DNA from: Incurvaria masculella
Taxonomy: Eukaryota; Arthropoda; Insecta; Lepidoptera; Incurvariidae
Length of the DNA stretch: 64,000 nt
Reading direction: 5' to 3'
Assembly (NCBI GenBank): GCA_946894095.1
Contig: OX335652.1
Span: 17,755,001 to 17,819,000, forward strand
Shown here: piece after piece, positions 23,601 to 33,123 of the stretch
How the letters are laid out: the number at the start of each line of letters is the position of its first letter
Numbering within the stretch: the stretch's first letter is position 1
Notes under the pieces: generated by a model
Database searches by the model: none
Seen by the model: only the letters and a program-made list of their open reading frames with translations
Told to the model about the DNA's origin: nothing
Position numbers and translations under genes: made by a program

Positions 23601-25796
23601 AATTTTTGTTGTTCGTTTATCGTTACGAATAACTGGGTGATGTCCCATAAAAAATAGTGGCTGCTCCAAACTGCCACATTGCGCAAGGTTGATTACCTTT
23701 GCGTGTCCCAAGGTAACATATTCATCGATAAATGTCTTATATTGAGAATGGAGTAGAGGGTCTCGAAGAAATCGGCGCTCCAAATTATAAAACCTTTTGG
23801 CCGCTATAAAATATGACTCCCCTAAATCAATTTGCTCCATATCTAATTTTAATGGCAATTTTACCTCAAATCGATTCTCCACTAGTTTAGCGGTGTCGGT
23901 AAATATGTTTTCACAAATTATTTCAGAAGATTGGTTCTCATTGAATAACTGCGGCACCTTGTCAGGTTCCCAAAATGATTTTGCAATAGTCTGCGGCTCA
24001 TCTTGAGCAGCATGTAACGTGACCAAATTAGTGGATGAATTATCGCCAAATTGCTTAGCGTCACCTGATACAACATATCCAAACAAAGTGTTCTGCAGCA
24101 GAAGGCCAGATGTCTCTATTTTTTCCGGCAGTAGGGCGCGGAAGAAGACTGTGGCAGCAAGAAGTAGCGAGCATTCACCTGGAATGTAAAAGTTAGGATC
24201 TGCTAAACAAATATTTTTTGGGATATGTACGTCAGTCAAGTCAATTTTTTGCTGGGGTAAAAAGGCCGTAATGTTATCAATGATAGAACACTCAATATCG
24301 GTGGAATATAATCTTGAAAGAGACTGTATGTTGATCTTAGCGGCCCTAGTAACCTGCCTTGTACTTTTACCCATTGTCACAATGTTCAATTCACGATCAA
24401 ACGGTTTAAGTTTAAGCTTTCTGGCCAGTTCAGATGTGATAAATGAAGTCTGGCTTCCGGTGTCGAGGATGGCTCGGGCCACAATGCCCTTGCCATGCGC
24501 ATCGAATATTTTCACCTTTATGGTGGGCAACAGGACAGTTCCACAGAGTTTATTTGAAAGGAGAGAGGTCTGAGCGCTACTAACGTTTGTATCATCCTTC
24601 TCGTCAGCGGCCGACGTCTGATGCAGGATTGTGCTGTGCCCGCCCTTGCATAAATCACATCTGAAATGAAATTTACATTTCCCTGCATGTTGGTTTAAGC
24701 ATTTTTTGCACAGGTTATGCTTGTTAACATGGGCGATCTTTAGTTCCACCGGTATTTCCTGAAACTTCATGCATTTATAAACTTTATGACTGTCTTGCTG
24801 GCAATATGTGCACAGCAAGGCAGTTGCAGACATCTTTGTCACAGTATTGCTGACCTTGAATTTAGGTTTTGAATCATAATGACTAGGGTAGCACCCCGCA
24901 CTTGACTCTAGTGCAATCGCTCTTTTTTCCAGAAAGTCAAGCAAAAAACCAAAGGTCGGCAATAGCCTGTGGTCTACTTCGGTATAATATTGTCTTATTG
25001 TGTATGAATCCAACTTCCTTAAAATAATATTGATGAGAATCATGTCCCATTCCCCTACCTTTTGGCCTAAATTTTTAAGCGCGCTCATGTTTTGCCTGAT
25101 ACAGGAAAGAAGGTCCCGTATTTGAGGGGCAGTGCCCTTGATTGCAGGCAGATCTATGATTGCTGAGACATGAGTACTTATTAGCAACGCTTCGTTGTCA
25201 TACCGACCCTTTAATAAGTTTAAGGCGGCGTTATATGACTCGTGCACAAGAGGGAGATTGCTTATTAAAGCTAGAGGTTCATCACACAGGTATTTTTTAA
25301 GATAAAACAATTTCTGCACATTAGACAGGCTACTGTCACTTCCGATCACTGCGCCAAATAAGTCAGCGAAAGCACGATAGTCCGTAACACTACTGCCGTT
25401 AAACACCTTAATATCGATAGGTGGTAGCCTACATTTGCTCTTAGAGCTAGACTCACCACTTTTAATTTCACATTCATTGTCGCGGTCCGTGGATGCGTTG
25501 TCCGGGCCGTCGTTCCGAAGGAGAGTGTCGATGACAGAGAGCGCCTCGAAGTATCTCTCGCCGATCGCCTCGACGTCCGCGAGCAGCTGCTCCTCTTCCT
25601 CCGGTATAAGCACGACCAGGTCTGCCGTGAGGGACACGTAGCACTGGTGAGCATCTACGATGCTGTTGCGGCGCACGCGCAGCGCCTCGCTCTCCAGCAG
25701 CACCTGCCCTTTTTGCTCCGCCAGGAACCGCTCGACACGAGTGAATGTCGACTTAAGCTGCGATCGCCGAAACCGAATTCTTGTTATTTCGGCCAT
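20673..25796 (-). CDS. gag-pol: BEL/Pao Gag-Pol polyprotein, apparently intact
   Basis: This is the polyprotein of the retrotransposon. It would form the particle, copy element RNA into DNA and integrate it. I start at the ATG at 25796-25794 (Met-Ala-Glu-Ile-Thr). The frame runs 17 codons further up, but only to a GTG after a stop, and the ATG has A at -3 and G at +4. Length is 1,707 residues. Domains in order: Gag region of DUF1759 type (about 80-300); cysteine/histidine zinc knuckles (from Cys329 to about 390); DUF1758-type aspartic protease with Asp-Thr-Gly-Ser at 445; reverse transcriptase with Asp779 in a TDIRQMY motif and the YVDD active site at 855-858; Pao-type RNase H region with PKLEL (Glu1077) and TDSQ (Asp1106); integrase zinc finger around 1330-1376 (HSCVKC); integrase core with Asp1407, Asp1473 and Glu1527; and a DUF5641-like C-terminus (about 1600-1700). 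Every catalytic residue looked for is present and there is no internal stop or frameshift. No env gene follows. Confidence 0.95.
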   Translation of the reverse strand: MAEITRIRFRRSQLKSTFTRVERFLAEQKGQVLLESEALRVRRNSIVDAHQCYVSLTADLVVLIPEEEEQLLADVEAIGERYFEALSVIDTLLRNDGPDNASTDRDNECEIKSGESSSKSKCRLPPIDIKVFNGSSVTDYRAFADLFGAVIGSDSSLSNVQKLFYLKKYLCDEPLALISNLPLVHESYNAALNLLKGRYDNEALLISTHVSAIIDLPAIKGTAPQIRDLLSCIRQNMSALKNLGQKVGEWDMILINIILRKLDSYTIRQYYTEVDHRLLPTFGFLLDFLEKRAIALESSAGCYPSHYDSKPKFKVSNTVTKMSATALLCTYCQQDSHKVYKCMKFQEIPVELKIAHVNKHNLCKKCLNQHAGKCKFHFRCDLCKGGHSTILHQTSAADEKDDTNVSSAQTSLLSNKLCGTVLLPTIKVKIFDAHGKGIVARAILDTGSQTSFITSELARKLKLKPFDRELNIVTMGKSTRQVTRAAKINIQSLSRLYSTDIECSIIDNITAFLPQQKIDLTDVHIPKNICLADPNFYIPGECSLLLAATVFFRALLPEKIETSGLLLQNTLFGYVVSGDAKQFGDNSSTNLVTLHAAQDEPQTIAKSFWEPDKVPQLFNENQSSEIICENIFTDTAKLVENRFEVKLPLKLDMEQIDLGESYFIAAKRFYNLERRFLRDPLLHSQYKTFIDEYVTLGHAKVINLAQCGSLEQPLFFMGHHPVIRNDKRTTKIRVVFDGSMQTNKRLCLNDILHSGGVVQKELFEILICFRTYPIVIMTDIRQMYRQVKVHSDHRPLQNILWRSCSSDALQCLQLQTVTYGVTCSSYLATRCLVELAIRFQDKYPLAAKIILNCSYVDDFLFGANDVDTAIKIKKELIDILRLGSFELHKWCSNHPEVLNDIPNKRLHFEDRDFDNDSRILKTLGINYDVRGDCFKIYCPETTLPPVASKRNVLSFVNKFFDPLGLASPLIVKAKVILQKLWQREIDWDSPLPADLKEVWTKFATKFINMSTIHVLRYVNIHNAITIELIGFCDASNYAYGCCIYVRTTHNGNISVNLLCAKSRIAPINGRLTVPKLELNSALLLSRLYGKIKNVFDNVSNVYLFTDSQIALAWIKTTPLKLDAYVANRVNEIIHHTKTECWYYVSTTSNPADIISRGAEPEQLYNNHLWWHGPKFLFHSELSLPMPKEEMVCTIINLDLNNVPNTKVFQRLPFFEKYSSITKMQRIMCYILRFINNCKCKNKGSRVSGHISASEFNYSLLIILKCVQAYHFHENISCLQNNKPLRSNLNSLNPFLDKHNVIRVGGRLRNAQIPFDQKFPIILPKDCHVTNLIILREHLSGLHSGLKLTHSSLCQRYWIISAMRQIKKVIHSCVKCARFRAECATQIMGSLPYARVNQAHTFQNIGLDFCGHFNIKQSRLRKTIISKGYVAVFVCFASKAIHLELVSDMTTECFLLALKRFISRRGLSENIYCDNGSTFKGCNNELKRMYKLHSSNYFQSEVMDFTSIRGIQFHFVPSYSPQFAGLVEACVKSFKYHFKRIVGAASLTYEEFNTIMVQAEGILNSRPLTPFSSDPSDFSFLTPAHLVLGRAINSLPEPSYVNVPANRLSFWRRCSQISEHFWNVWRKQYLSSLQNRTKWKNEHSNIKEGSLVLLKSENVAPLNWPMARIVSVVTGADGHVRVVDVKTPKGTYRRSIHSLIPLPINTEK

Positions 25797-26461
25797 CGTA
25801 TCGCCTTGTTGTCTTTCTGCAATGTTTTGATTGACTGCGAATGACACTTGTAAATTTCAGCTGTCAAGGTGATAGCCCGCCCATAGACGCGTCGTCCGCC
25901 TTGCGACCAACTTCACACCGGATCGACGGCGAGCGGCGACGCGCGCCCTCTGTTGCCCAATTCGTGCAACTTCATTAAATTTTGAATAAATGGTTTTCAA
26001 TCTGCCCTGATGAACAAATGATTTGAAGTAGATTCCAAATATTTCGTGCCGCTTTGATACGTGGCAGTGTATTGGTATATTGTACCATTTACCATATGTA
26101 GTCGCCTCGCCTTGGGAATGAGATCGCGCCGTTTTGTACCGACGTGTGATGAAGGCACCGGCCGGCGAGCGCACTGCTTTGCAGCCACGCTTGTCTTCCC
26201 AAATACGACGTAAATAACGTCTTTGATAAGATGATGTGTGCGAGTAAAATACTTGATGCACGCCAAGCTCGATGATGTTGCGCCCGTTGCTGGATTGCGC
26301 GAGGAGGGATAGCTCACCTCACTCACGGCAGCGGTCGATCGAACAATGGCGGCTAGTGGATGTGGCTCGCTGGTGTTCGCGCCGCCAACACGGCGACGAT
26401 GCGTCGAAATACACTTGACGCATACACCAACTGGATTAACTACGCTCTGCTACCAATTTTC
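25797..26461 (-). other. BEL element 5' leader
   Basis: About 0.67 kb of untranslated leader between the 5' LTR and the gag-pol ATG. It holds the candidate primer binding site. Short frames on both strands here have no recognisable domains. Confidence 0.8.
26443..26455 (-). promoter_or_regulatory. Candidate primer binding site of the BEL element
   Basis: Six bases inside the 5' LTR the element strand reads TGGTAGCAGAGCG. TGG followed by a tRNA-complementary stretch is the expected form of a primer binding site, since tRNAs end in CCA. I did not identify the tRNA. Confidence 0.7.
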
Positions 26462-26647
26462 TGTATAGAAAAACTCTTTACAGAAAGTATATATATTTTT
26501 AATTATTATAGTTTACGGAGCGCACGTAGGCGCTCATTAACGAAAAGATTCGAACAGGAACCGGAAACCGGCTGAAAGCAATATGGCGACAGATTGAAGG
26601 TTGCCATTTGCATGAAAGTATAAATAGCCATCTTTATGTCGTTAACA
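26462..26647 (-). repeat. 5' LTR of the BEL/Pao element
   Basis: Read on the minus strand this is the upstream LTR, so it should hold the promoter. It carries TATA-like stretches (CTATTTATAC near its start, AAAATATATATAC near its end) and an ATGCAAAT octamer of the POU type. It is identical to the 3' LTR. The start site within it cannot be fixed from sequence. Confidence 0.95.
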
Positions 26648-26652
26648 CATGC
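26648..26652. repeat. Target site duplication CATGC, right
   Basis: CATGC directly outside the right LTR, pairing with 20273-20277. Five bases is the normal duplication length for BEL/Pao insertions. Confidence 0.93.
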
Positions 26653-27332
26653 CGCTGTCGTAAAGTGCGAGCGAAATCGAATACGGGAAAGTTGACCGCA
26701 GATGAAATGCATATTTCTAGCTGAATGAAACGCGCGCATCCTCACAGCTCTATATCACAGCTTATAGACAGGCTCAAGGCTCAACAATAGGGCCGGCTGG
26801 CGTGGGCGCGGCATGCGCGTGAGCTCGGCGCCCGGGGGCCGAGAACGGCCGAGGTGTGCCGAGGTGTCGTAGGTGGCGACTCGTGATGCATTCGATTGAG
26901 GCGTCAGCGGACATCAAGATGCCGCGGGAGGCGGAAGCGGCTCCCGACGCCGACTCCTAGCGGGCGGTTACATGCCGCTGTCGTAAAGTGCGAGCGAAAT
27001 CGAATACGGGAAAGTTGACCGCAGATGAAATGCATATTTCTAGCTGAATGAAACGCGCGCATCCTCACAGCTCTATATCACAGCTTATAGACAGGCTCAA
27101 GGCTCAACAATAGGGCCGGCTGGCGTGGGCGCGGCATGCGCGTGAGCTCGGCGCCCGGGGGCCGAGAACGGCCGAGGTGTGCCGAGGTGTCGTAGGTGGC
27201 GACTCGTGATGCATTCGATTGAGGCGTCAGCGGACATCAAGATGCCGCGGGAAGCGGAAACGGCTCCCGACGCCGACTTCTAGGGGGCGGTTATATGCCA
27301 CTGTCGCCTAGTGCGAGCGAAATCGAATAAAT
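26653..27332. repeat. GC-rich satellite, right part
   Basis: Continuation of the same satellite after the BEL insertion. Two units start at 26648 and 26971, so the period is 323 bp, and they read as nearly identical to each other. A degenerate last piece ends near 27332. Extra sequence relative to the left units (TCTATATCACAGCTTATAGA and a GAGCTCGGCGCCCGGGGGCC block) explains the longer period. Confidence 0.9.
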
Positions 27333-29038
27333 TTATTTAAGGCTCCATGTGACGCTAACCTCCAACATTTTGGGTTTATTTTAATTTATTTCATCTCAGC
27401 GTCTGACACCGGTAAAAAAAACGAAATATCAAAGTTTAGACTATTATCTTGTGTATGACCGTAAAATGGTTTTAATAAGTCGCTTATATTCTTTAAAAAA
27501 AATGTTTGGAAACACCTATTTAAAAGTTTTTACTAGGTTTTTAAACCAGGGCGCTTGGATAATATAAATGATTTAGACAATTTTCTTTTTTGCGGTAAAA
27601 GATCACATATTTATCTAGTGCATAACCGTGAAATATATATTAATATAATTTCGTAAGAAGAAGATTTATTTCATGTGCAAAATTTTAGAAAAATATTTTT
27701 TAATTTGACTGAGGGAACAGGCACGAGCCATTGTATGGGACTTTCTCACCTCACTTTTCACTTTTCATCCTCTTAAGAGCCTACATTTAAAAACTGAAAT
27801 CCCCATTATTTACATACAAAGATGTCGCGAAGCTCCCCTTAGGGAAAATCTGTTTTCTACATGAAAACATGTCCGATTGAATTATGTTTTCTTGAATATA
27901 TTTTTAAATCCTAGCAGCTAGTCTCCCATGTTTACATAAATTAGTTTTTATTAACGATTATGAATACTTTTTATTTCGAATCTCATTTTAAGCGTTCAAT
28001 ATTTCTTAAAGTTCATGATTAGGCCATGGAGGCACACTTGAAAAATTCACCTGTATAGAGTCACCAGGCAGACTGAATTCGCGTGTTCATTCGAATTTAA
28101 AAGTGAGCAAGAAAACCTACGCTTATATTCCCCACAGAGGAGGCCGCGTCGGCTCCCGCTCGCCTTGTGGGATGCCGAGCCGATAACTCCGGGTTAAGCG
28201 GCAGTTAAAGATTAACTGTAAATGGGACTAGTTGGACGATGGGTGACGGATCCCGCGGTGAGAGATATTATTGCTTCCGCCATTCGAGATACTTTTTCGC
28301 CTGGAATTTGGAACTCTACTGTTAATTCGCAGCGCTTTAGCGAGATTTATTATCTCGCAACCTATCGCAGTTATTAATATGCATGCTGTATATTTCAGTA
28401 ACTGAACATCGAGGGGAGTGTTGAAAGAAACGTAAGCAACCTTATCTTTTGTTTTAAACAAAATTGCCGTCCTCATACCTGATATTCATTTCAAGTCGAC
28501 ATGTTATTCGCTTTCCTGCTCACGCATTACTAAAAACGCATGATTCCGTCGGAAGAATATACTTCGAGTTATGTAACAAAATGTGTTATGCTAATAAATT
28601 TAAAGAAATATACAATACCGACCAATATTAAATCCAGAATGACGTGTTCTTTACAGCTGATTGACTCGGTATATTCTAGCAGAAGGCCATTGTTTGTGTA
28701 AAGTACGCCAGAATTTCAACTATTTTGTGCCCATGGCCTTTTAAACTTTTTCGAGGGGTGCCACAGGACAGACCTAAAAGTTGACAGGATCCTACAGTGA
28801 CAAGAATCGGCTACATTTGCACGGAACCCCAAGACGAAATCCTACGTGCCTATGGTGCGGAAAGTTTTCAAGTCCAGTCGACGTTTGACGTTTCGGGCTG
28901 TCAAACGTCACTCTAGGATACCGAAGCGGTGCTAACAACGCACACCGGGAAACTGATAGTTCGCAAATTGGGTACGGCAACTGTGTAAACCTTAGATATT
29001 CAAATCACCTCAGATATTCATATTAGTTGTAAGTAACT
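27333..29038. other. No recognised gene
   Basis: AT-rich DNA after the satellite. A small CpG-rich spot lies at 28140-28200. A short inverted pair, GACGTTTGACG and its mirror with CAAACGTC, occurs at 28878-28910. No domain-bearing frame. Confidence 0.4.
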
Positions 29039-29222
29039 TAAACTGAGGGTTGCTGTTTCTATTGTTCTTTGTTCTTTGCCTTAATCTGTTCTACCAAGGA
29101 ATTGTTTGGCAGTAGCATTTAGATCTAAGTATGTATTTAATAATTGTGGACGGAAAAATACGTTATGTAAACCCGTGAAGTTTCTTTGCGGGTTCTTCTT
29201 TACCGGGTTGATCGAATCCCAT
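29039..29222 (+). mobile_element. LINE-tail repeat, 3'-truncated
   Basis: Plus-strand copy with GAGGGTTGCTGTTTC, GTTCTACCAAGGAATTGTTT, AAACCCGTGAAGTTTCTTTG and GGGTTGATCGAATCC. It stops before the tail. Confidence 0.7.
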
Positions 29223-29981
29223 GCTCGATATCTCAATAGCAGCTGGATAAACGATGAGCGTCGCGAGGGGAGGCGCGTTGGTAGTTCGAGAGCTCTTGAG
29301 GTGGTCCGAACTCTCAAAGCTTCATACAATATTGTTTAGCAACTAACTGCTTACCCTAGTCGGATTCAGATCAGCTTCGGAATTAATTGAAGCTTTCAAA
29401 TATATTCTTGTCGTAGGGATTTCTGCAGACGTAATCGCACTTATATGTGTCTTGATAATATTTCGTTATTGGTCATTATAATTTAATTGTCGATCATTCT
29501 TTATCGGTACATCCATCTATGCACAACAAACAAATGTGCAACCAATTTACTTCTAACTGTTCAAAGGGCTGGTCCGCCGCCAATGCCGGTAATGCTGATT
29601 GTACAAAACACGTCTTTTCACAAAAACGTTTTATTATCAGTAGAGAAGTCGAAGTGGCATTTTGTACAATCGCTGTGCTCTATTGACTGCCCACCACTTT
29701 GGTGGTATTAGGTTTTCTAGCAATCACTAGATGACAGCATTGCCTCGCCACTCGTTATTTGTGTCTAAAAATATTATTGGGCAAAAAGTGGTTGACACTA
29801 GTCAACCCCTCCCGTGGTAATAATCATGCTCAAGAGCCAGAACTGGCACCCGTGACATTTATTTAATTCCGCCTTCAAATGTAAAACAGATTTTGACATG
29901 TCGGAGAATCGCTTCTGGGGGTCCACTCATGAAAGCGAACACGAGAAGTTCTCGTAATTCTGTCGAACTTTATACAGAAAA
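29223..29981. other. No recognised gene
   Basis: Unique-looking sequence; nothing coding or structural stands out. Confidence 0.4.
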
Positions 29982-30300
29982 CTAGCTGAGGTACCCGGCT
30001 CCGCTCGGGTCAATGTCGTTTTTGACTGATTGCGGGTTGTTCAAGTTCAGCCTGCGTTTGCAATGTAAGCGGAAAAAATGTAATTATTTACGACATCACA
30101 TCAGAAACCTCAAAAATAACATTATGTCTCCACTATTTAATGGATGTTATTATACATATAAACCTTCCTCTTTAATCACTCTATCTATTAAAAAAAACCG
30201 CATCAAAATATGTTGCGTAGTTTTAAAGATTTAAGCATACATAGGGATATAGGGACAGAGAAAGAGACTTTGTTGTTATACTATCTAGTGATTATAATCG
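29982..30300 (+). repeat. Interspersed lepidopteran repeat
   Basis: Starts AAACTAGCTGAGGTACCCGG and contains CTTCCTCTTTAATCACTCTA, ACCGCATCAAAATATGTTGC and GTAGTTTTAAAGATTTAAGC, then an AGGGACAGAG block and a CTATCTAGTGAT end. I recognise this succession as a common arthropod/lepidopteran interspersed repeat but cannot name its class. No coding capacity. Confidence 0.6.
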
Positions 30301-30403
30301 AATGTTTTATTTAGATTTATAAATCAGAAGACGCCATCTTAACTCAATCAAAATATTTACTTCTTGCAACCATTTCCAATGGTATTAATCCACTTAGATA
30401 TAG

Positions 30404-30935
30404 TTAAGGTGGCCCATCCCGCTCATCTCCCCATACAAAAGGGGAAAGAAGATCACGCCCATATTTCTTGTCAGAGATCCAAAATTTTGCTCAAAATAGC
30501 TTTATTTGATCGAACTAGATGTCTGATGACCATTGGCATTGTAACATTGTGTTTGGTTTCTAAGTTATAAGGTCCGAAAGTTCGTATTTTTCGCGCACAA
30601 TAACTTTGGAGATGGATTACGCAATGATAAAGTAAGAACATCTTAAAAAGATTAGTCATCAGACATAGCTCATTTAATCAAGATTTATTTGGTTTTTGTT
30701 CGATTTTTTACTACAGCGGTCTTGGTTTACTTTTAGCTATAAGTCGTTTTGAAATCAAAATTTTCGTAAATCTTACCAAATCATACACTATGCACATTGT
30801 CTTTTTTGTGGACATGTTGCATCTTCCTCGTCACGGAGCCTGTCTTATTTTTTGAAACAGAGAAGGTCCCAGAGCGCAACAGCACGGTTTTGTACCGTGC
30901 CCGCTAATGAGTTGGGCCCGCCGGGTTGGGCCACC
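30404..30935 (+). mobile_element. TTAA-type MITE (piggyBac-like), copy 1
   Basis: TTAA at 30404-30407, then the terminal repeat GGTGGCCCATCCCG. At the right end the mirror is CGGGTTGGGCCACC (to 30935). The right TTAA is degraded to AATG. The interior is non-coding and holds the hairpin GCACGGTTTTGTACCGTGC. About 530 bp. Confidence 0.88.
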
Positions 30936-30989
30936 AATGTGAATGTTGCATTGTGTATGATTTTGGATATTGATAAATAAATATGCTGA

Positions 30990-31310
30990 ATGGGTTACCC
31001 CTGCGTTGTTCCTCCCCCGGGGCGTCCACACAGAACTACGATATGCACAGCCGCGTCTGGGCTGTCCCGGGCGCCCGGCGCGGGGACGGCGGCACGGTGC
31101 GGGGTAGGCGGCGGCGCGGTGCGGGGGAGGAGGGAGACGACGGCGGATGAGTCACAACGCCGTGATACGCTTCTCACGACCCGCGGTAATATCTCCGGGG
31201 GATTGTGTCACCGTGCACTCGGTAATTGTTGCTGTTACGAGAGGGGCATTAGCGGGCGCGCACAACCGAGCTTGCCTCACCGCGGCCGCTCCGAGGGCTA
31301 TTTAGTTAGG
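30990..31310. other. CpG-rich block
   Basis: A very GC-rich stretch (CGGGCGCCCGGCGCGGGGAC and similar). Long frames exist on both strands only because stops are rare in GC-rich DNA. It could be a promoter region. No motif decides it. Confidence 0.4.
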
Positions 31311-31469
31311 CTCGGTGACGTTTGAGGTTGTGCGTGCTAAGGGTGATTAGCTATGCGAAAAAAATCCTGAAAAAAAAACCATACAATCTCCTGATATGTT
31401 TGTTGATTTTGTTTGATTGATTTATGAATAGAAATTTAAGATGTTGAAATATTGTCCCTGGTGCTGTGT

Positions 31470-32050
31470 GAGAATCTATTTATTTATTTATATATGTTTA
31501 TTGCACTCAAAATTCGGGCAAAAGGTACAACTTAATGCCAGGGGCATTCTCTACCAGTCTACCTTTGGGTATCGTGAGCAGTAGTGCGAGTGGCAGTTAT
31601 AGAGACAAATGAATTTACTACAACAAATATTATACACAATATACCAACTACTTATATGCATATAAATATAAATATACATTAATATAAAAATATAAACACT
31701 TTATATAATATAGAAACAGAAAATAAAGTATGATACCTAACACTTAAGAAAAAAAAAACAAACAAATGTATTGCCAATAGAATAAAAATTAACTGAAAAC
31801 TGGGGGGGGGGGGGGGAAGTAAAGACGTAATTAGGAAAGAAAGAAAGCTTTAAGATTTTTTTTGAACGCATGAATAGAGGGCGAATTTCGTACTGCAGGA
31901 GGTAGCTGATTCCACTGCCTTGCAGCGTGTACCGTGAAGGAGTCGGAATAGGCAGAAGATGAGTGCGAGGGAATAGAAAGAACCAAGGAGTCGGTTGATC
32001 GAGACTCGAGGCTCGATCGGAGAAGGATCGAGGCAAGCCAAAAGATTATT
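31470..32050 (-). pseudogene. LINE 3' end: polymerase C-terminus plus 3' UTR
   Basis: The minus strand frame (about 32045 to stop 31831-31833) reads STDSLVLSIPSHSSSAYSDS, then FTVHAARQWNQLPPAVRNS and PSIHAFKKNLKAFFLS. The HAARxWNxLPxxVRxxxSxxxFKxxL pattern is the usual end of CR1/Jockey-type LINE ORF2. A 3' UTR of about 350 bp follows. It contains a (G)n tract (31802-31816, C-rich on the element strand) and ends in GTGCAATAAACATATATAAA with a TAAA-repeat tail near 31480. 5'-truncated. Confidence 0.85.
31802..31816. repeat. Poly-G tract
   Basis: An uninterrupted run of about 15 G inside the LINE 3' UTR. The length is likely to vary between individuals and may carry assembly error. Confidence 0.85.
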
Positions 32051-32700
32051 TTTAACCGACTTCAAAAAAGGAGGAGGTTATCAATTCGTCGGAATCTTTT
32101 TTTTTTTTTTTTTTATGTATGTTCACCGATTACTCGAAGACCCCTGGACCGATTTGAAAAATTCTTTTTTTGTTCGAAAGGGTATACTTTCTAGTTGGTC
32201 CCATTTTTTTTTTATCAAAATCGGTTCAGTAGTTTGGTACTTAACTATACCAACATCGAATTTCTTAACCCCGCGAACCCAGAAATGTGATTTTTTAGTT
32301 ACAGTAGCTTTCTTTTCGGGTGAGATTGCTCAGTATGAGAGGTTTTTTTTTACTTCAACTGTTGGGGGTATTCAAGGGGGGTAAAAGAGGGCAAATTGTA
32401 CACATTTCTATCTCTAGAGCCGCTGAACCCAGAAATGTCAGAGTATGTTTTATTTTAGATGGGAATGCTTTAGAAGAAAATATTTTTGGAAATTATACTA
32501 TTAGGGGGGTAAAACAGGTCAAAATGAACACATTTAGGCGAAAACCACTCATGTTGAGATCTCTGAAACCAATTATCCTCGAAACTTAAAATTTTCAGTG
32601 ACTTCTTGTTAAGACGAAAAGGCTCGCTCACAACGGATTTTACAAAATTCAACTGTTAAGGGGGGATAAACGAGGCCGATATGTACACATTTTCATACAA
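32051..32700 (+). repeat. Interspersed repeat with decayed internal tandem units
   Basis: Opens ACCGACTTCAAAAAAGGAGG, a very common lepidopteran repeat start, with TTCACCGATTACTCGAAGAC and ATCGGTTCAGTAGTTTGG. After about 32340 three diverged units of about 150 bp follow (GGGGGTAAAAGAGG, GGGGGGTAAAACAGG, GGGGGGATAAACGAGG). Non-coding. Confidence 0.65.
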
Positions 32701-32795
32701 ATTAAACTTACGCAAGAAACAGACTATCCGGAACGATGTAAGGATGAGAAATTCAGAAACTCAGCGGTTCCGGTCATTCGTTGTTTTGTCTTTTT

Positions 32796-32895
32796 AGGGT
32801 TCCGTTCCCAAAGGACACCAACGGAACCTTATTACTAAGCTTCCGCTGTCCGTCCGTCCGTCAGTCTGTCACAGCACTCTATCTCACGTGATCTC
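32796..32895 (+). mobile_element. GTCY interspersed element, 5' fragment
   Basis: AGGGTTCCGTTCCCAAAGGA start and GTCCGTCCGTCCGTCAGTC core, cut off after TCACAGCACTCTATCTCACG. Confidence 0.85.
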
Positions 32896-33123
32896 ATCGT
32901 ATCAATTATCGTACGTATCAACCGTGAACTCATGAATCCAGATAGTTACCAGTCTACCTTTCGTCAGAAATGAGATTTCTCAATGGTTTCATTTCTGCTA
33001 ATGCTCGTTCATTGTATTGTATATGTATGTATATCTTCTTTCCACTTTGTATGTGAAGTTGAGCAGGAGGGCTCGCCCACCTTGAGTCAAAAGTTACGCC
33101 ACCACTAAAAAGCAAAAAATAAA

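Larger units (their letters stand above)
20278..26647 (-). mobile_element. Complete BEL/Pao LTR retrotransposon
   Basis: A full-length LTR retrotransposon of 6,370 bp on the minus strand. It has two direct 186-bp LTRs (20278-20463 and 26462-26647) that I read as identical base for base. Each begins TGTATAG and ends GTTAACA, the usual TG...CA ends. The 5-bp target duplication CATGC lies outside both ends (20273-20277 and 26648-26652). Inside are a leader of about 0.67 kb, one unbroken gag-pol frame and about 0.2 kb of 3' sequence. No envelope frame is present. The domain order Gag, zinc knuckles, protease, RT, RNase H, integrase plus a DUF5641-like tail is that of the BEL/Pao superfamily. Identical LTRs and an open frame imply a recent insertion that could still be active. 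It sits inside one unit of a GC-rich tandem satellite. Confidence 0.96.

Noticed and set aside
20673..25796. An endogenous retrovirus with envelope
   Set aside because: No envelope-like frame between the integrase end and the 3' LTR (only about 0.2 kb); it is a BEL/Pao retrotransposon.
25857..26326. Two open frames of 134 and 109 codons upstream of BEL gag-pol
   Set aside because: They lie in the element's leader, overlap each other and show no domains; treated as untranslated.
30990..31325. 111-codon frame in a CpG block
   Set aside because: Stops are rare in such GC-rich DNA; an antisense frame is equally open.
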